Source: Aeromonas sanarellii (GTDB taxonomy: Bacteria; Pseudomonadota; Gammaproteobacteria; Enterobacterales; Aeromonadaceae). From it: a stretch of 38,288 bases of DNA. Position 1 is the first letter of the stretch; each line of letters starts with the position of its first letter. Under the pieces are notes generated by a model. The model saw only the letters and a program-made list of their open reading frames with translations. It searched no databases and was not told where the DNA came from. Shown one piece after another: positions 23,001 through 33,437 of this stretch. Made by a program: the position numbers and the translations under genes. The stretch is from assembly GCF_000820085.1 (NCBI RefSeq), contig NZ_CDBN01000062.1, forward strand, positions 1-38,288, in the 5' to 3' direction.

Positions 23001-24303
23001 GACCTTCCTTTGCAAACCTGTTCATTTCCCCATGCAGTGCGACCGAGTAGATGGCGCCCATGAAGACGCTGAATACCCACTGTCCGGAACGCATGTAGAA
23101 GAATGATTCGAAGTTATTGATGATGAGCCAATAGAGGATGAAAGAAATGGCCAGCATCTTGATGAAACGCGAAGAAACCGGGCAGGACAGCACCTGGCGG
23201 GCTACGGAGAAGAGCGTGCCATACAGCACCAGGAAGCCGGCGATGCCCCAGCACACCAGGGTCTCCATATTGGAGTTGTGCAGGTGGCGAAATTCCCGGG
23301 TGATGTAATCCGGCAACGTCTTGGAGACGGTGATCACCAGCGACTGGCTGCCATAGCCTGTCCCGAAGAAGGGATGGGCCAGGAACCACTGGATGGCTTC
23401 CAGCCAGGTCTTCAATCTAACCCCTATGCTGAAGTCCCGCACCAGGTTCCAGTTGCCCGTCAGGATGGCGTTCACATCCCCCTGATGCACGAAGCCGGAC
23501 AGCAACCTCTCCCGGATGAACGAGACCTGATAGAGGGCCAGCATGGTCAGCAGCAAGATGGCATAGGTCATCACCACCTTGCGTCTTGGCCAGTGCTCTC
23601 CTCCCCCCAGCAGGGGAAGAATGGCCAGAGATGCCGAAATCGCCAACCAGGACTGGCGGGACTGCAGAATGACGGAGAAAACCCCGAACAGCAGGATACC
23701 GAGCAGGATCCCGGCATTGCCCAAGGACAATTTCTTGAATCTTGACGTGAGCAGCAGGAGCACGAAGAACAGGAAGCAGGCACCCGCGATCAGGGAGCCG
23801 TGCTGGGCATTGCGGTAATTGAAATCCACCCTGGCACCGTCCAGCCCCGTCTCGACGATGGAGAAGAAGGAGGAGTGATAGGCAAAGGTGAAGATGACGC
23901 CGGCGCAGAATGTCAGCAGCACAATGACGATTCGCTTCGGCTCCCCTCTCAGCCAGTAGGCGAGACCGAGGAAGAAGAAGAGGTACGCCATCGACTTCAC
24001 CGACGGGTATTTGAGGGCATAGTCAGGCACATAGAATCTGGACGAGATCCAGCTCAGACACTGCACCACCACGGCCAGGCAGAGAAGCTGAAAGACCCTG
24101 TTCTTGATGAAAAAAGCTCTGTCCACATAGAAGGCCATCAAGGTTGCCAGGACGATGATGGTCTGGCAAACGTCGGCGATCAGCTGGACCGAGTCCTTGA
24201 ACAGGGTGTAACCCAGGATATTCAGGAAGATGAAGTTACCGAATGCCTGACCGTGAAAGAAGCGGAGAAACTCGTGACTTGTCGACAGGGCAGGATCTTT
24301 CAT
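22981..24303 (-). CDS. waaL: O-antigen ligase (WaaL/Wzy_C family)
   Basis: A 440-residue inner-membrane protein with about 10-12 helices and a large periplasmic loop in the second half. The loop region has the Wzy_C/O-antigen ligase signs: FLAHPFFGTGYGS and, after it, HLHNSNMETLVCWGIAGFLVLYG with the conserved His. WaaL joins undecaprenyl-linked O-antigen to completed lipid A-core. The next gene overlaps its end. The start is uncertain: ATG 24303 is used, but TTG 24312, which has AGGA about 8 bases before it, and ATG 24345 are alternatives. Its base composition looks more AT-rich than its neighbours, as is usual for O-antigen-related genes. Confidence 0.85.
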   Translation of the reverse strand: MKDPALSTSHEFLRFFHGQAFGNFIFLNILGYTLFKDSVQLIADVCQTIIVLATLMAFYVDRAFFIKNRVFQLLCLAVVVQCLSWISSRFYVPDYALKYPSVKSMAYLFFFLGLAYWLRGEPKRIVIVLLTFCAGVIFTFAYHSSFFSIVETGLDGARVDFNYRNAQHGSLIAGACFLFFVLLLLTSRFKKLSLGNAGILLGILLFGVFSVILQSRQSWLAISASLAILPLLGGGEHWPRRKVVMTYAILLLTMLALYQVSFIRERLLSGFVHQGDVNAILTGNWNLVRDFSIGVRLKTWLEAIQWFLAHPFFGTGYGSQSLVITVSKTLPDYITREFRHLHNSNMETLVCWGIAGFLVLYGTLFSVARQVLSCPVSSRFIKMLAISFILYWLIINNFESFFYMRSGQWVFSVFMGAIYSVALHGEMNRFAKEGHENLRH

Positions 24304-24325
24304 ACGAAGCAATGTGTGTTTCCTA

Positions 24326-26089
24326 TCAGCGTTTTCTGAACACATAGTTGCCACGGATCTTGCGCCACAGACCGAACATGTCGGTACGGGGGAAGATGGC
24401 AATCCGGCGTATCTGGAGCGGATCCCGGTGCATGGCCCTGGGACCGCTGTTGGTGGCCACAGCATATCGATAACCGGCGGCGCTGGCCTGGGCTTTCGCG
24501 CTGTCGTTCAGATCCCCGTAAGGGTAGGCAAACGAGAGCAGCGGATGGCCGAGCAGTTGCTCCAGCCACGCCTTGTTGGTCCGGATTTCGTGTGCCTGCG
24601 CCTCCGGAGGAAGCGTGCTCAGACGGGGGTGGGTCAGGGTATGGCCCCCGATCTCCACATGGCCGGAAGCCACCAGTGCCTTGATTTCGTCCGGAGTCAT
24701 CAGGGTCACCGGAGTATCGGGGTGCGTCGGATGCTCCACATCCCAGCGGTTGTGATCCTCGCCGGTCACCACGTAGACCACCGCCTTGCAGCCATATTTT
24801 TCCAGCAGCGGCAGCATGCGGGTCAGGTTGTCCCGATAGCCGTCGTCGACGGTGATCATCAGATACTTCTTGCCATATTGCAGCCGGTGGATGAACCCCT
24901 TGTCCGCCAGATCCGCGAATGTCAGCGTCTCGTAGCCCAGCCACTTCATCAGCTTGAGGTGCTTCTCGAACATGGTGACGGGCAGCCAGGTGCCGTGCAC
25001 CCCCTTCTCGCTATCGTGCTCGATGAAGCGATGGTACATGATGACCGGCATCTCCCGGCGCAACGTCTCCACCACGGCGTCCTGGTAGACGGACTCCAGT
25101 CCGGTCACGACGCCTTGCAGGTCATACTCCTGCAAGACACGCTGACGAACGGACTCCGGCACCGTCCTGCTGGCCAGCGCCGGAGCGATCTGCCCCTTCA
25201 ACGCGGCAAAATCGATGGCCAGATCCCTGGGGCCTATGTCGCCGAAGTTGCTGGCCAGTGCCTCGGCCAGATTGGATTCCTCCACCAACCCGATCGCCTT
25301 GGCCTCACCGATGGCAAACGCCGGACGACCGCACAACAGGGCTTCCATCGCCACCCGGCCGGCACCGATCACCAGATCGCAGCCCGCCAGCAGGGAAGGC
25401 ACATCGTCCACATAGCCGACGAAGTCGACCCTGTCCTTGAAACAGGCGAACCGCGCCGGCACACGGGTACCGCTGACGACGCGCACCCGGCAGGCATCCA
25501 GATCCAGCACCTCGTCTAGCAACCGATAGCAGAGCTCCCCCTTGGGGCCGCTCAACCGGCCGATGATGGCGATCACCGGCTTGTCGTTGTCCGGAACCGG
25601 CACGGGCTGGAACTGGTCGGTCTCGATGCCGTTGCGCAGCACCTGCACCATGGCCGGATCCACCCCCAGGTTGTCGATGATCTGGTGGGCGATGTCCTCG
25701 CACACCGCCACCGCCCGGTAGCCCAGCGCATGGAAGGCCTTGCGGGAGGCGTGCACCGGCTGGCGACCGTGCACCGTGGTGATCATGGGAGTGCCGGTCA
25801 GCTTGCAGGCGACGTAGCTGCTCCAGCCGGACGCGCGCGAGTGGGCGTGCACCAGCTGGATGTGGTGCTTCTTGATGAGGTAGATGAGATAGAAGACGTG
25901 CCAGAAACGGCGCAGAATGCTGCGCTTGTTGAAGCGCAGCTTGAAGACAGGCCCCAGCGTCGGCTTGGTCAGGGTATCAGAGACGTAGAAGACCTGGTGG
26001 CCACGGCGGGTCAGCTCGTTGCCGACCGTGGTGGCATAGACCTCAGCTCCCGTCACTTCGAGCTGGGAGAGAGCCATCAATATGTTCAT
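24326..26089 (-). CDS. wahA: Bifunctional glycosyltransferase/polysaccharide deacetylase (WahA)
   Basis: A 587-residue fusion. Residues 1 to about 340 form a GT-B glycosyltransferase: N-terminal EVTGAEVYATTVGNEL, LVHAHSRASGW, and IIGRLSGPKGEL in the donor domain. From about 350 a carbohydrate esterase 4 (NodB) domain follows: VIMYHRF, the metal Asp pair in TVDDGY (D415-D416), HTLTH (H483 and H487) and AYPYGD. In Aeromonas this fusion is known as WahA, which adds GlcNAc to the outer core and deacetylates it to GlcN with the second domain. Key esterase residues are intact here. It lies between hldD and waaL, the expected context. No good ribosome site precedes the ATG. Confidence 0.9.
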   Translation of the reverse strand: MNILMALSQLEVTGAEVYATTVGNELTRRGHQVFYVSDTLTKPTLGPVFKLRFNKRSILRRFWHVFYLIYLIKKHHIQLVHAHSRASGWSSYVACKLTGTPMITTVHGRQPVHASRKAFHALGYRAVAVCEDIAHQIIDNLGVDPAMVQVLRNGIETDQFQPVPVPDNDKPVIAIIGRLSGPKGELCYRLLDEVLDLDACRVRVVSGTRVPARFACFKDRVDFVGYVDDVPSLLAGCDLVIGAGRVAMEALLCGRPAFAIGEAKAIGLVEESNLAEALASNFGDIGPRDLAIDFAALKGQIAPALASRTVPESVRQRVLQEYDLQGVVTGLESVYQDAVVETLRREMPVIMYHRFIEHDSEKGVHGTWLPVTMFEKHLKLMKWLGYETLTFADLADKGFIHRLQYGKKYLMITVDDGYRDNLTRMLPLLEKYGCKAVVYVVTGEDHNRWDVEHPTHPDTPVTLMTPDEIKALVASGHVEIGGHTLTHPRLSTLPPEAQAHEIRTNKAWLEQLLGHPLLSFAYPYGDLNDSAKAQASAAGYRYAVATNSGPRAMHRDPLQIRRIAIFPRTDMFGLWRKIRGNYVFRKR

Positions 26090-26105
26090 GCAAGCGCATC
26101 CGATC

Positions 26106-26129
26106 GACGGGTGGCCAGGGCCACCCGTC
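26106..26129. repeat. Hairpin between hldD and wahA
   Basis: GACGGGTGG and CCACCCGTC form a perfect 9-bp stem with a 6-base loop in the 49-bp gap. No T-run follows on either strand, so it is more likely an RNA-stability or attenuation element than a full terminator. Confidence 0.55.
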
Positions 26130-26138
26130 AGAGGGGGA

Positions 26139-27095
26139 TCAAGCCCGGTTCAACCAGGCCATGTAATCGGCCACGCCTTCGGCCACTGTCTTGAACTCGC
26201 CGTCATAACCGACGCCGCGCAAGCGGGTAAGGTCGGCCTGGGTGAAGCTCTGGTAGCGACCCTTGAGGTGATCCGGGAAGGGGATGTACTCGATGGCGCC
26301 TTTCTGGTGATGCTTGATCACCGCTTCCGCCACGTTCTGGAACGGCTCGGCACGGCCGGTGCCGCAGTTGAAGATGCCGGAGTGCTGGGGGTTCTGCCAG
26401 AACCAGAGGTTCACCTTGCAGACGTCGTCCACGTAGATGAAGTCACGCATCTGGCCGCCGTCCGGGAAGCCGTCGCAGCCCTCGAACAGCTTGGGGTTGT
26501 CCCCCTGCTTCACCTGGTTGTTGAGGTGGAAGGCTACGGAGGCCATGGAGCCCTTGTGCTGCTCGCGCGGACCATAGACGTTGAAGTACTTCAGACCCAC
26601 CACCTGGGAGCCGATCTCCGGCATCCAGCGGCGCACGTACTGATCGAACAGCTGCTTGGAGTAGCCGTAGACGTTGAGAGGCTGCTCGAACCTGGGGTCT
26701 TCGATGAAGTTGTCGTTGCGCCCGCCATAGGTCGCGGCGGAAGAGGCGTAGATGAACGGGATCTCCCGCTCGATGCAGTAGTGGAACAGATCCTTGGAGT
26801 ACTCGTAGTTGACCTCCATGATGAACTTGCCGTTCCACTCCGTGGTGGCGGAACAGGCACCTTCGTGGAAGATCACCTCGATGCCGTCCCACTCTTCAAA
26901 TTCGTCGCCGGAGACGATGCGCGCCTGGAACTCGTCCTTGTCCATGTAATCGGCGATGGTGAGGTCGACCAGGTTGACGAACTTGGTGCCGTCGGTCAGG
27001 TCATCGATGACCACGATATCGGTCCGTCCTTGAGCGTTCAGCTGCTTGACCAGATTGCTGCCGATAAAGCCAGCACCGCCAGTTACTACGATCAT
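26139..27095 (-). CDS. hldD: ADP-L-glycero-D-manno-heptose 6-epimerase
   Basis: A 318-residue short-chain dehydrogenase/reductase-type epimerase that converts ADP-D-glycero- to ADP-L-glycero-manno-heptose, the donor for LPS inner-core heptose. The nucleotide-binding motif GGAGFIGSN is at the N-terminus and the catalytic YGYSK (YxxxK) in the middle; [20 protein letters not shown] is near-identical to E. coli HldD. AGG stands 8 bases before the ATG. It heads the LPS core run (wahA, waaL and two further transferases downstream) and is divergent from the TetR gene. Confidence 0.97.
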   Translation of the reverse strand: MIVVTGGAGFIGSNLVKQLNAQGRTDIVVIDDLTDGTKFVNLVDLTIADYMDKDEFQARIVSGDEFEEWDGIEVIFHEGACSATTEWNGKFIMEVNYEYSKDLFHYCIEREIPFIYASSAATYGGRNDNFIEDPRFEQPLNVYGYSKQLFDQYVRRWMPEIGSQVVGLKYFNVYGPREQHKGSMASVAFHLNNQVKQGDNPKLFEGCDGFPDGGQMRDFIYVDDVCKVNLWFWQNPQHSGIFNCGTGRAEPFQNVAEAVIKHHQKGAIEYIPFPDHLKGRYQSFTQADLTRLRGVGYDGEFKTVAEGVADYMAWLNRA

Positions 27096-27126
27096 GGAGT
27101 TTGCCTCGCGTAGGTTGTGGCCCCGT

Positions 27127-27171
27127 GTGACTGCCTGTTAAAGCTGTGTATAGTGGGCCAATTTGAAATTG
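27127..27171 (+). promoter_or_regulatory. Predicted tetR promoter with operator-like palindrome
   Basis: GTGACT (27127-27132), a 16-base spacer and TATAGT (27149-27154) form a plausible promoter. Five bases downstream, over the expected start site, is CAATTTGAAATTG (27159-27171), perfect 6-bp arms around one base. A palindrome at this place next to a TetR-family gene suggests autorepression, and possibly control of divergent hldD. Confidence 0.45.
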
Positions 27172-27249
27172 CCGAAAAGTTTATCACGGGCCGCAAGGGG
27201 ATTCGACCTCGATGACTTTTCCCCTCGGGGCCCGGCAGAGGGATCAGCG

Positions 27250-27894
27250 ATGAAGACCAGAGACAGGATCATCCACAGCGCCACCGAGCTGTTCAACGAC
27301 CAGGGCGAGCGCAACATCACCACCAACCACATTGCCGCCCATCTTGGCATCAGCCCGGGCAACCTCTATTACCACTTCCGCAACAAAGAAGACATCATCC
27401 ACTCCATCTTCGATCAGTACGCCCGCCACCTGAGCGAGAGCTTCGCCCCGGCGCGCAACCGCGAGATCAGGCTGGAAGACCTGATGGGCTATCTGGACGC
27501 CATCTTCTATCTGATGTGGCAGTTTCGCTTCTTCTACGCGAATCTGCCGGACATCCTGAGTCGCGACGAGCCGTTGCAGCAGAAGTACCTCAAGGCCCAG
27601 GAGCAGCTGCGCGCCACCGTGGAGGCGCTGCTCAGGAGCCTGCGCGAGGGCGGCATCCTGGCGGTCAGCGACGAAGACCTGCCGGATCTGGGCCAGACCA
27701 TCAAGATGGTGGTGACCTGCTGGATCCCCTTCCAGATTGCCCAGGCACCCGGCACCCGCATCACCAAGCCCTTGTTGTATCAGGGGGTCTTGCGAGTGCT
27801 GTTCCTGCTGCGCCCCTATGTGCAGCCCCAGGTGGCCACACAGATCCACCAGCTGGAGCAGCATTACCATCAACTGGCCCAACCAGCCGGGTGA
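27250..27894 (+). CDS. TetR/AcrR-family transcriptional regulator
   Basis: A 214-residue regulator. The N-terminal helix-turn-helix is typical: KTRDRIIHSATELFNDQG, then TTNHIAAHLGISPGNLYYHFRNKEDII. The C-terminal ligand/dimer domain (about residues 60-214) includes WQFRFFYANLPDILSRDEPL, a pattern common in a group of TetR proteins of marine and aquatic gammaproteobacteria whose ligand I do not know. GAGGGA lies 6 bases before the ATG at 27250; the upstream open codons cover the promoter. It is divergent from hldD and 183 bp upstream of kbl, so control of itself, hldD or kbl-tdh is possible. Confidence 0.9.
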   Translation: MKTRDRIIHSATELFNDQGERNITTNHIAAHLGISPGNLYYHFRNKEDIIHSIFDQYARHLSESFAPARNREIRLEDLMGYLDAIFYLMWQFRFFYANLPDILSRDEPLQQKYLKAQEQLRATVEALLRSLREGGILAVSDEDLPDLGQTIKMVVTCWIPFQIAQAPGTRITKPLLYQGVLRVLFLLRPYVQPQVATQIHQLEQHYHQLAQPAG

Positions 27895-28015
27895 GATCTG
27901 TTTCACAATTGTTTAATATCAGCATAAAAATTTGAATTTATGCGCAGGGATTACAGTAAAATGTTGCCCATTCTAGGGTCTGTCGGCGTTTCGTCGCGAC
28001 CGTGACGACACCGAT

Positions 28016-28032
28016 CCGTGCGGGTTGCACGG
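28016..28032 (+). other. Hairpin in the kbl leader
   Basis: CCGTGC and GCACGG are perfect 6-bp arms around GGGTT, 45 bp before the kbl ATG in the 183-bp tetR-kbl gap. No T-run follows, so it is not a terminator. The AT-rich part of the gap (27900-27975) should hold the kbl promoter, but I could not fix its hexamers. Confidence 0.3.
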
Positions 28033-28077
28033 CCCGAGATCCTGATTACACAGCCGATACAGCAATGAGGACCGAGG

Positions 28078-29268
<1,191 letters not shown>

Positions 29269-29292
29269 TCGCACGGCTGACTGATTAAAACG

Positions 29293-29317
29293 GGGGCCAG
29301 GATTGGGCCCCATTTTA
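29293..29317 (+). terminator. Possible partial terminator between kbl and tdh
   Basis: GGGGCC (29293-29298), a 7-base loop and GGCCCC (29306-29311) are followed by ATTTTATTA. The stem is short and the T-run interrupted, so it may lower tdh expression relative to kbl rather than stop transcription. Confidence 0.55.
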
Positions 29318-29357
29318 TTACCCTCTGTACCCGGCACTGCGCCGTGAGGAAACTGTC

Positions 29358-30383
<1,026 letters not shown>

Positions 30384-30438
30384 CGCGCCCGGCGGGGCAC
30401 CCCTCAATGGGAGCATGCCCTTGCCTGCCCAGCCCCCT

Positions 30439-30468
30439 GAAACCCGGCGAAAGCCGGGTTTCTTTTTA
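30439..30468 (+). terminator. tdh terminator
   Basis: GAAACCCGGC, tetraloop GAAA and GCCGGGTTTC form a perfect 10-bp stem (30439-30462) followed by TTTTTAT. This is a strong intrinsic terminator. Confidence 0.93.
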
Positions 30469-30531
30469 TCTGCCCCCTCTCCCGGCGCAGGAACTTTGTT
30501 CGCAGATTGCTTAACACTTCACACACAAGCG

Positions 30532-30561
30532 TTTAAATGCCTGTAACTATTCGGTTATAAT
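30532..30561 (+). promoter_or_regulatory. Predicted cytochrome c5 gene promoter
   Basis: A consensus TATAAT (30556-30561) lies 41 bp upstream of the ATG; the best -35 is the weak TTTAAA (30532-30537) with an 18-base spacer. A weak -35 suggests help from an activator, but I see no clear FNR or CRP site. Confidence 0.5.
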
Positions 30562-30602
30562 CCCGTCGTTTTCTGGGGATAATAAGAGCCTGCTGGGAGT
30601 AC

Positions 30603-31055
30603 ATGAGCGTGTTGAAAAAACTGAGCTATTTGCTGGCTGCCGGGATGGCCGCCGCCACTCTGTCCGGTGCCGTCCTTGCCGCCGATGACATGTCGGAGGA
30701 GGCCATCGCCGAGCGCATCGCCCCGGTCGGTCAGGTCTATACCGCCAAGGATCTGGAAGGGATCGCGACCGCGGCGGCCGCCCCCGCGGCGGCCTCATCC
30801 GGTCCTCGTGACGGCGAGACCGTGTTCAAGGCGGCCTGCTTCGCCTGTCACGACACCGGGGCGGCCGGTGCCCCCAAGCGGGGTGACAAGGCGGCATGGG
30901 AGCCGCGCATCGCCCAGGGGTTCGATACCCTGCGCAAGCATGCCATCGAGGGCTTCACCGGCAAGGCCGGCATGATGCCACCGCGGGGCACTTGCGCCGC
31001 CTGTAGCGACGAAGAGATCGAAAACGCCATTCACTACATGATCGACAAGCTCTAA
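30603..31055 (+). CDS. Cytochrome c5-type periplasmic cytochrome
   Basis: A 150-residue monohaem c-type cytochrome. It has a signal peptide (KKLSYLLAAGMAAATLSG, cleavage likely after VLA), an Ala-rich linker and a class I cytochrome domain. Haem attaches at CFACH (C79, C82, H83), and the distal Met is in GMMPPRG. The following CAAC pair is the extra disulfide characteristic of the c5 group. It should carry electrons in the periplasm towards a terminal oxidase or reductase. GGGAG lies just before the ATG. It is a single gene, ahead of the GGDEF/EAL gene. Confidence 0.93.
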   Translation: MSVLKKLSYLLAAGMAAATLSGAVLAADDMSEEAIAERIAPVGQVYTAKDLEGIATAAAAPAAASSGPRDGETVFKAACFACHDTGAAGAPKRGDKAAWEPRIAQGFDTLRKHAIEGFTGKAGMMPPRGTCAACSDEEIENAIHYMIDKL

Positions 31056-31059
31056 GTAT

Positions 31060-31089
31060 TTGAAAGGGCTCCTATTGCAGCCCTTTCAA
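31060..31089 (+). terminator. Hairpin after the cytochrome c5 gene
   Basis: TTGAAAGGGCT and AGCCCTTTCAA form a perfect 11-bp stem with an 8-base loop directly after the stop codon. The lack of a T-run makes it a weak terminator at best; it may instead protect the mRNA end. Confidence 0.5.
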
Positions 31090-31139
31090 TCCCATCACTT
31101 CCGACTACGCTTGATGGTAAGTTTATTCGGGAGTGTTGC

Positions 31140-33437
31140 ATGTCAGTCCAGTCCACCACGCCGCCAGACTCTCCCTCCTTGCTGGCGGTCGTCTCCTCCA
31201 TCATGGATTTTCCTGCCCCCGGCATGGCCTCCCCCGAGGATTACGCCAGACTGGTCGGGCAGCTGGGCAGACTCTGCCCCCTGCAGCACTTCGCCATGCT
31301 GGGGCTGGTCGACGGCGGTCTGCGCTGGCGGCATGAATACCAGCTGCCCGAGACGTTCAAGCAGCAGCTGGCACGGGAAGAGCCCCGCCTCACCGAGCAG
31401 CTCACCCGACTCGATGAAGGCCAGGGATGGTGCGTGCAGCCAGTGGAGCACATCGAGGTGCAGTGGCTGCTGGCCCGCACGGCGCCGGAGCAGACCCCGA
31501 CCCTGCGGCTGCTGCTGGAGTGTCTGGCCAAGCGCCTGCACGAAACCCAGACCGGCATCCAGCTGGCGGGACAGGCCTCTCCCCTCATGCAGCGGGACCC
31601 CTATTGGCAGCAGAAGATCGAGAAGATCGGCCGCATCATGCGCCTGGCCCACAACCTGCCGCAGCATGCCCTGTTTGCCCAGCTGGAGGCGGTGCTGCGC
31701 CAGATGCTCGCGATCAGCGACATGTTGCTGATCCGGCTGGTGAACCAGCGGCTGGAGCGGCTCTACCCGACACACCTCCCTTACGACGACGACATCCTCC
31801 TGGCCCTGTGCCACAGCACCAACAACGTCGAGCGCCATGAAGGCGGCTTCTACTGGTACAGCCTGCCCCTGCGCCAGCAGCAGCAATATTTCGCCCACCT
31901 CATCATCAACACCGCCCAGCCCCTGGAGGCCGATGACCGACTGTTCCTCGACTTCCTGCGCCACCAGCTGACCCTGCTGCTGGAGCTGAAAAAGATCAGA
32001 CAGCAACTGGATGATCTCAACTCGGAGGAGTCCATCAACCAGCGGCTCCAGCAACTGCGCCAGACCAATCTGCGACTGCAGAAACGGCTCAAGCACTACC
32101 AGGAGCTGGAGCGGCGGCTCCAGTTCAATGCGCTGCACGACCCCCTGACCCAGTTGCCAAACCGGGCCCTGCTGATGAATCACCTTCACCATGCCATGAC
32201 CCGCTATCGCCGTTACCAGACCGCGGGTTTCACGCTGATCTTCGCCGATGTGGATCACTTCAAGCAGGTCAACGACGCACTGGGCCACAGCACCGGCGAC
32301 CAGTTGCTGCAGGAGCTGGGCAGCCGCCTGCAGAGCTGCATCAGGCAAAATGACATGGTGGCGAGGCTCGGGGGGGACGAATTCGTCATCTATCTGGACA
32401 ACAGCCAGCGGGAGGAGGACATCAGCCCCGTGCTCAACCGCATCCTGGGGCGCATCGCCCACCCGTTCCGGCTGCAGGGCAATGAGCTGACCATTACCCT
32501 CAGCCTGGGGGTGGCCAGCGTGTCGGAACAGACCGCCGATGTCAGCGAGCTACTGCATCAGGCCGATCTCGCCATGTATCAGGCCAAGCGCAACGGCCGC
32601 AGCCGCATCGTCGTCTATTCCGAGGCCTGCACGGAGCATGCGGGGTCACCGGAGGAACGGCTCTTCAGAGCCTTGCGGGAAGGCAGGATAGTGCCCTATT
32701 TCCAGCCCGTGATCAGGCTGTGCGACAGCCGGCTGGTCGGTCTGGAGGTGATGGCTCGCTGGATCACCGAGGAGGGCGAGCTCAAGGATGCCTTCGACTT
32801 CATTCCGCTGGCCGAGCAGTGCGGCCTCATCCAGGATCTGGATCGCCAGATCCTCAGGCGCACCTGCCAGCAGCTGAGACTCTGGCTGCCGGTCTCGGGG
32901 GGCGGCCGCTTCAAGATCTCCCTCAACCTCTCCGGCAAGCATCTGGCCAGCCGCGAGCAGATCATGCGGCTGGTCGGCATCATGGAGGAGGAGGGGGTCA
33001 TCCCGGGTTATTTCATCTTCGAATTCAACGAGCGCGAGCTCTCCAGGCAGAGTGCCGACTCCCTCACCTCGCTGCACGAACTCAGGGCCAAGGGGATCCA
33101 GATCAGCCTGGATGACTTCGGCACCGGTTTCTCTTCCCTCAATGCCCTGTTCCACTTCCCGGTGGACTACATCAAGGTGGATGACAGTTTCACCCACCGC
33201 ATGATGAACTCCCCCAAAGATCTGGCGCTGATCCGCGCCATGCGCGACATCTGTCAGGACCTCGACTTCACCCTGGTGGTCGAGGGCATCGAAAACCAGC
33301 AGCAGCTGCAGAAGCTCATCGAGCTTGGCTGCGCCCTCGGACAGGGGCGCCACATCTCCCCGCCGTTGCCAGGAGTGGACATCCCCCCCCTGCTGGGTCA
33401 GACGGCCATCACGCCCCCCGACGTCAATCCTTCTTGA
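31140..33437 (+). CDS. GGDEF/EAL dual-domain cyclic-di-GMP protein
   Basis: A 765-residue cytoplasmic protein. Residues 1 to about 290 are an unassigned sensory region without membrane helices; a coiled coil (about 290-335) follows. The GGDEF domain (about 335-490) has the intact catalytic G411-G412-D413-E414-F415 and an inhibitory site R402-x-x-D405, so it can probably make c-di-GMP under product feedback. The EAL domain (about 505-745) has E536-V-M in place of EAL, but keeps NLSGKHL, the Glu-containing [18 protein letters not shown], the Lys in DYIKVDDSF and VVEGIEN. Phosphodiesterase activity is possible but uncertain. A Pro-rich tail ends the protein. Its last 14 bp overlap rep convergently. 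Confidence 0.93.
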   Translation: MSVQSTTPPDSPSLLAVVSSIMDFPAPGMASPEDYARLVGQLGRLCPLQHFAMLGLVDGGLRWRHEYQLPETFKQQLAREEPRLTEQLTRLDEGQGWCVQPVEHIEVQWLLARTAPEQTPTLRLLLECLAKRLHETQTGIQLAGQASPLMQRDPYWQQKIEKIGRIMRLAHNLPQHALFAQLEAVLRQMLAISDMLLIRLVNQRLERLYPTHLPYDDDILLALCHSTNNVERHEGGFYWYSLPLRQQQQYFAHLIINTAQPLEADDRLFLDFLRHQLTLLLELKKIRQQLDDLNSEESINQRLQQLRQTNLRLQKRLKHYQELERRLQFNALHDPLTQLPNRALLMNHLHHAMTRYRRYQTAGFTLIFADVDHFKQVNDALGHSTGDQLLQELGSRLQSCIRQNDMVARLGGDEFVIYLDNSQREEDISPVLNRILGRIAHPFRLQGNELTITLSLGVASVSEQTADVSELLHQADLAMYQAKRNGRSRIVVYSEACTEHAGSPEERLFRALREGRIVPYFQPVIRLCDSRLVGLEVMARWITEEGELKDAFDFIPLAEQCGLIQDLDRQILRRTCQQLRLWLPVSGGGRFKISLNLSGKHLASREQIMRLVGIMEEEGVIPGYFIFEFNERELSRQSADSLTSLHELRAKGIQISLDDFGTGFSSLNALFHFPVDYIKVDDSFTHRMMNSPKDLALIRAMRDICQDLDFTLVVEGIENQQQLQKLIELGCALGQGRHISPPLPGVDIPPLLGQTAITPPDVNPS

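Noticed and set aside
26106..26129. Terminator between hldD and wahA
   Set aside because: The stem is perfect but no T-run follows on either strand; it is listed only as a hairpin.
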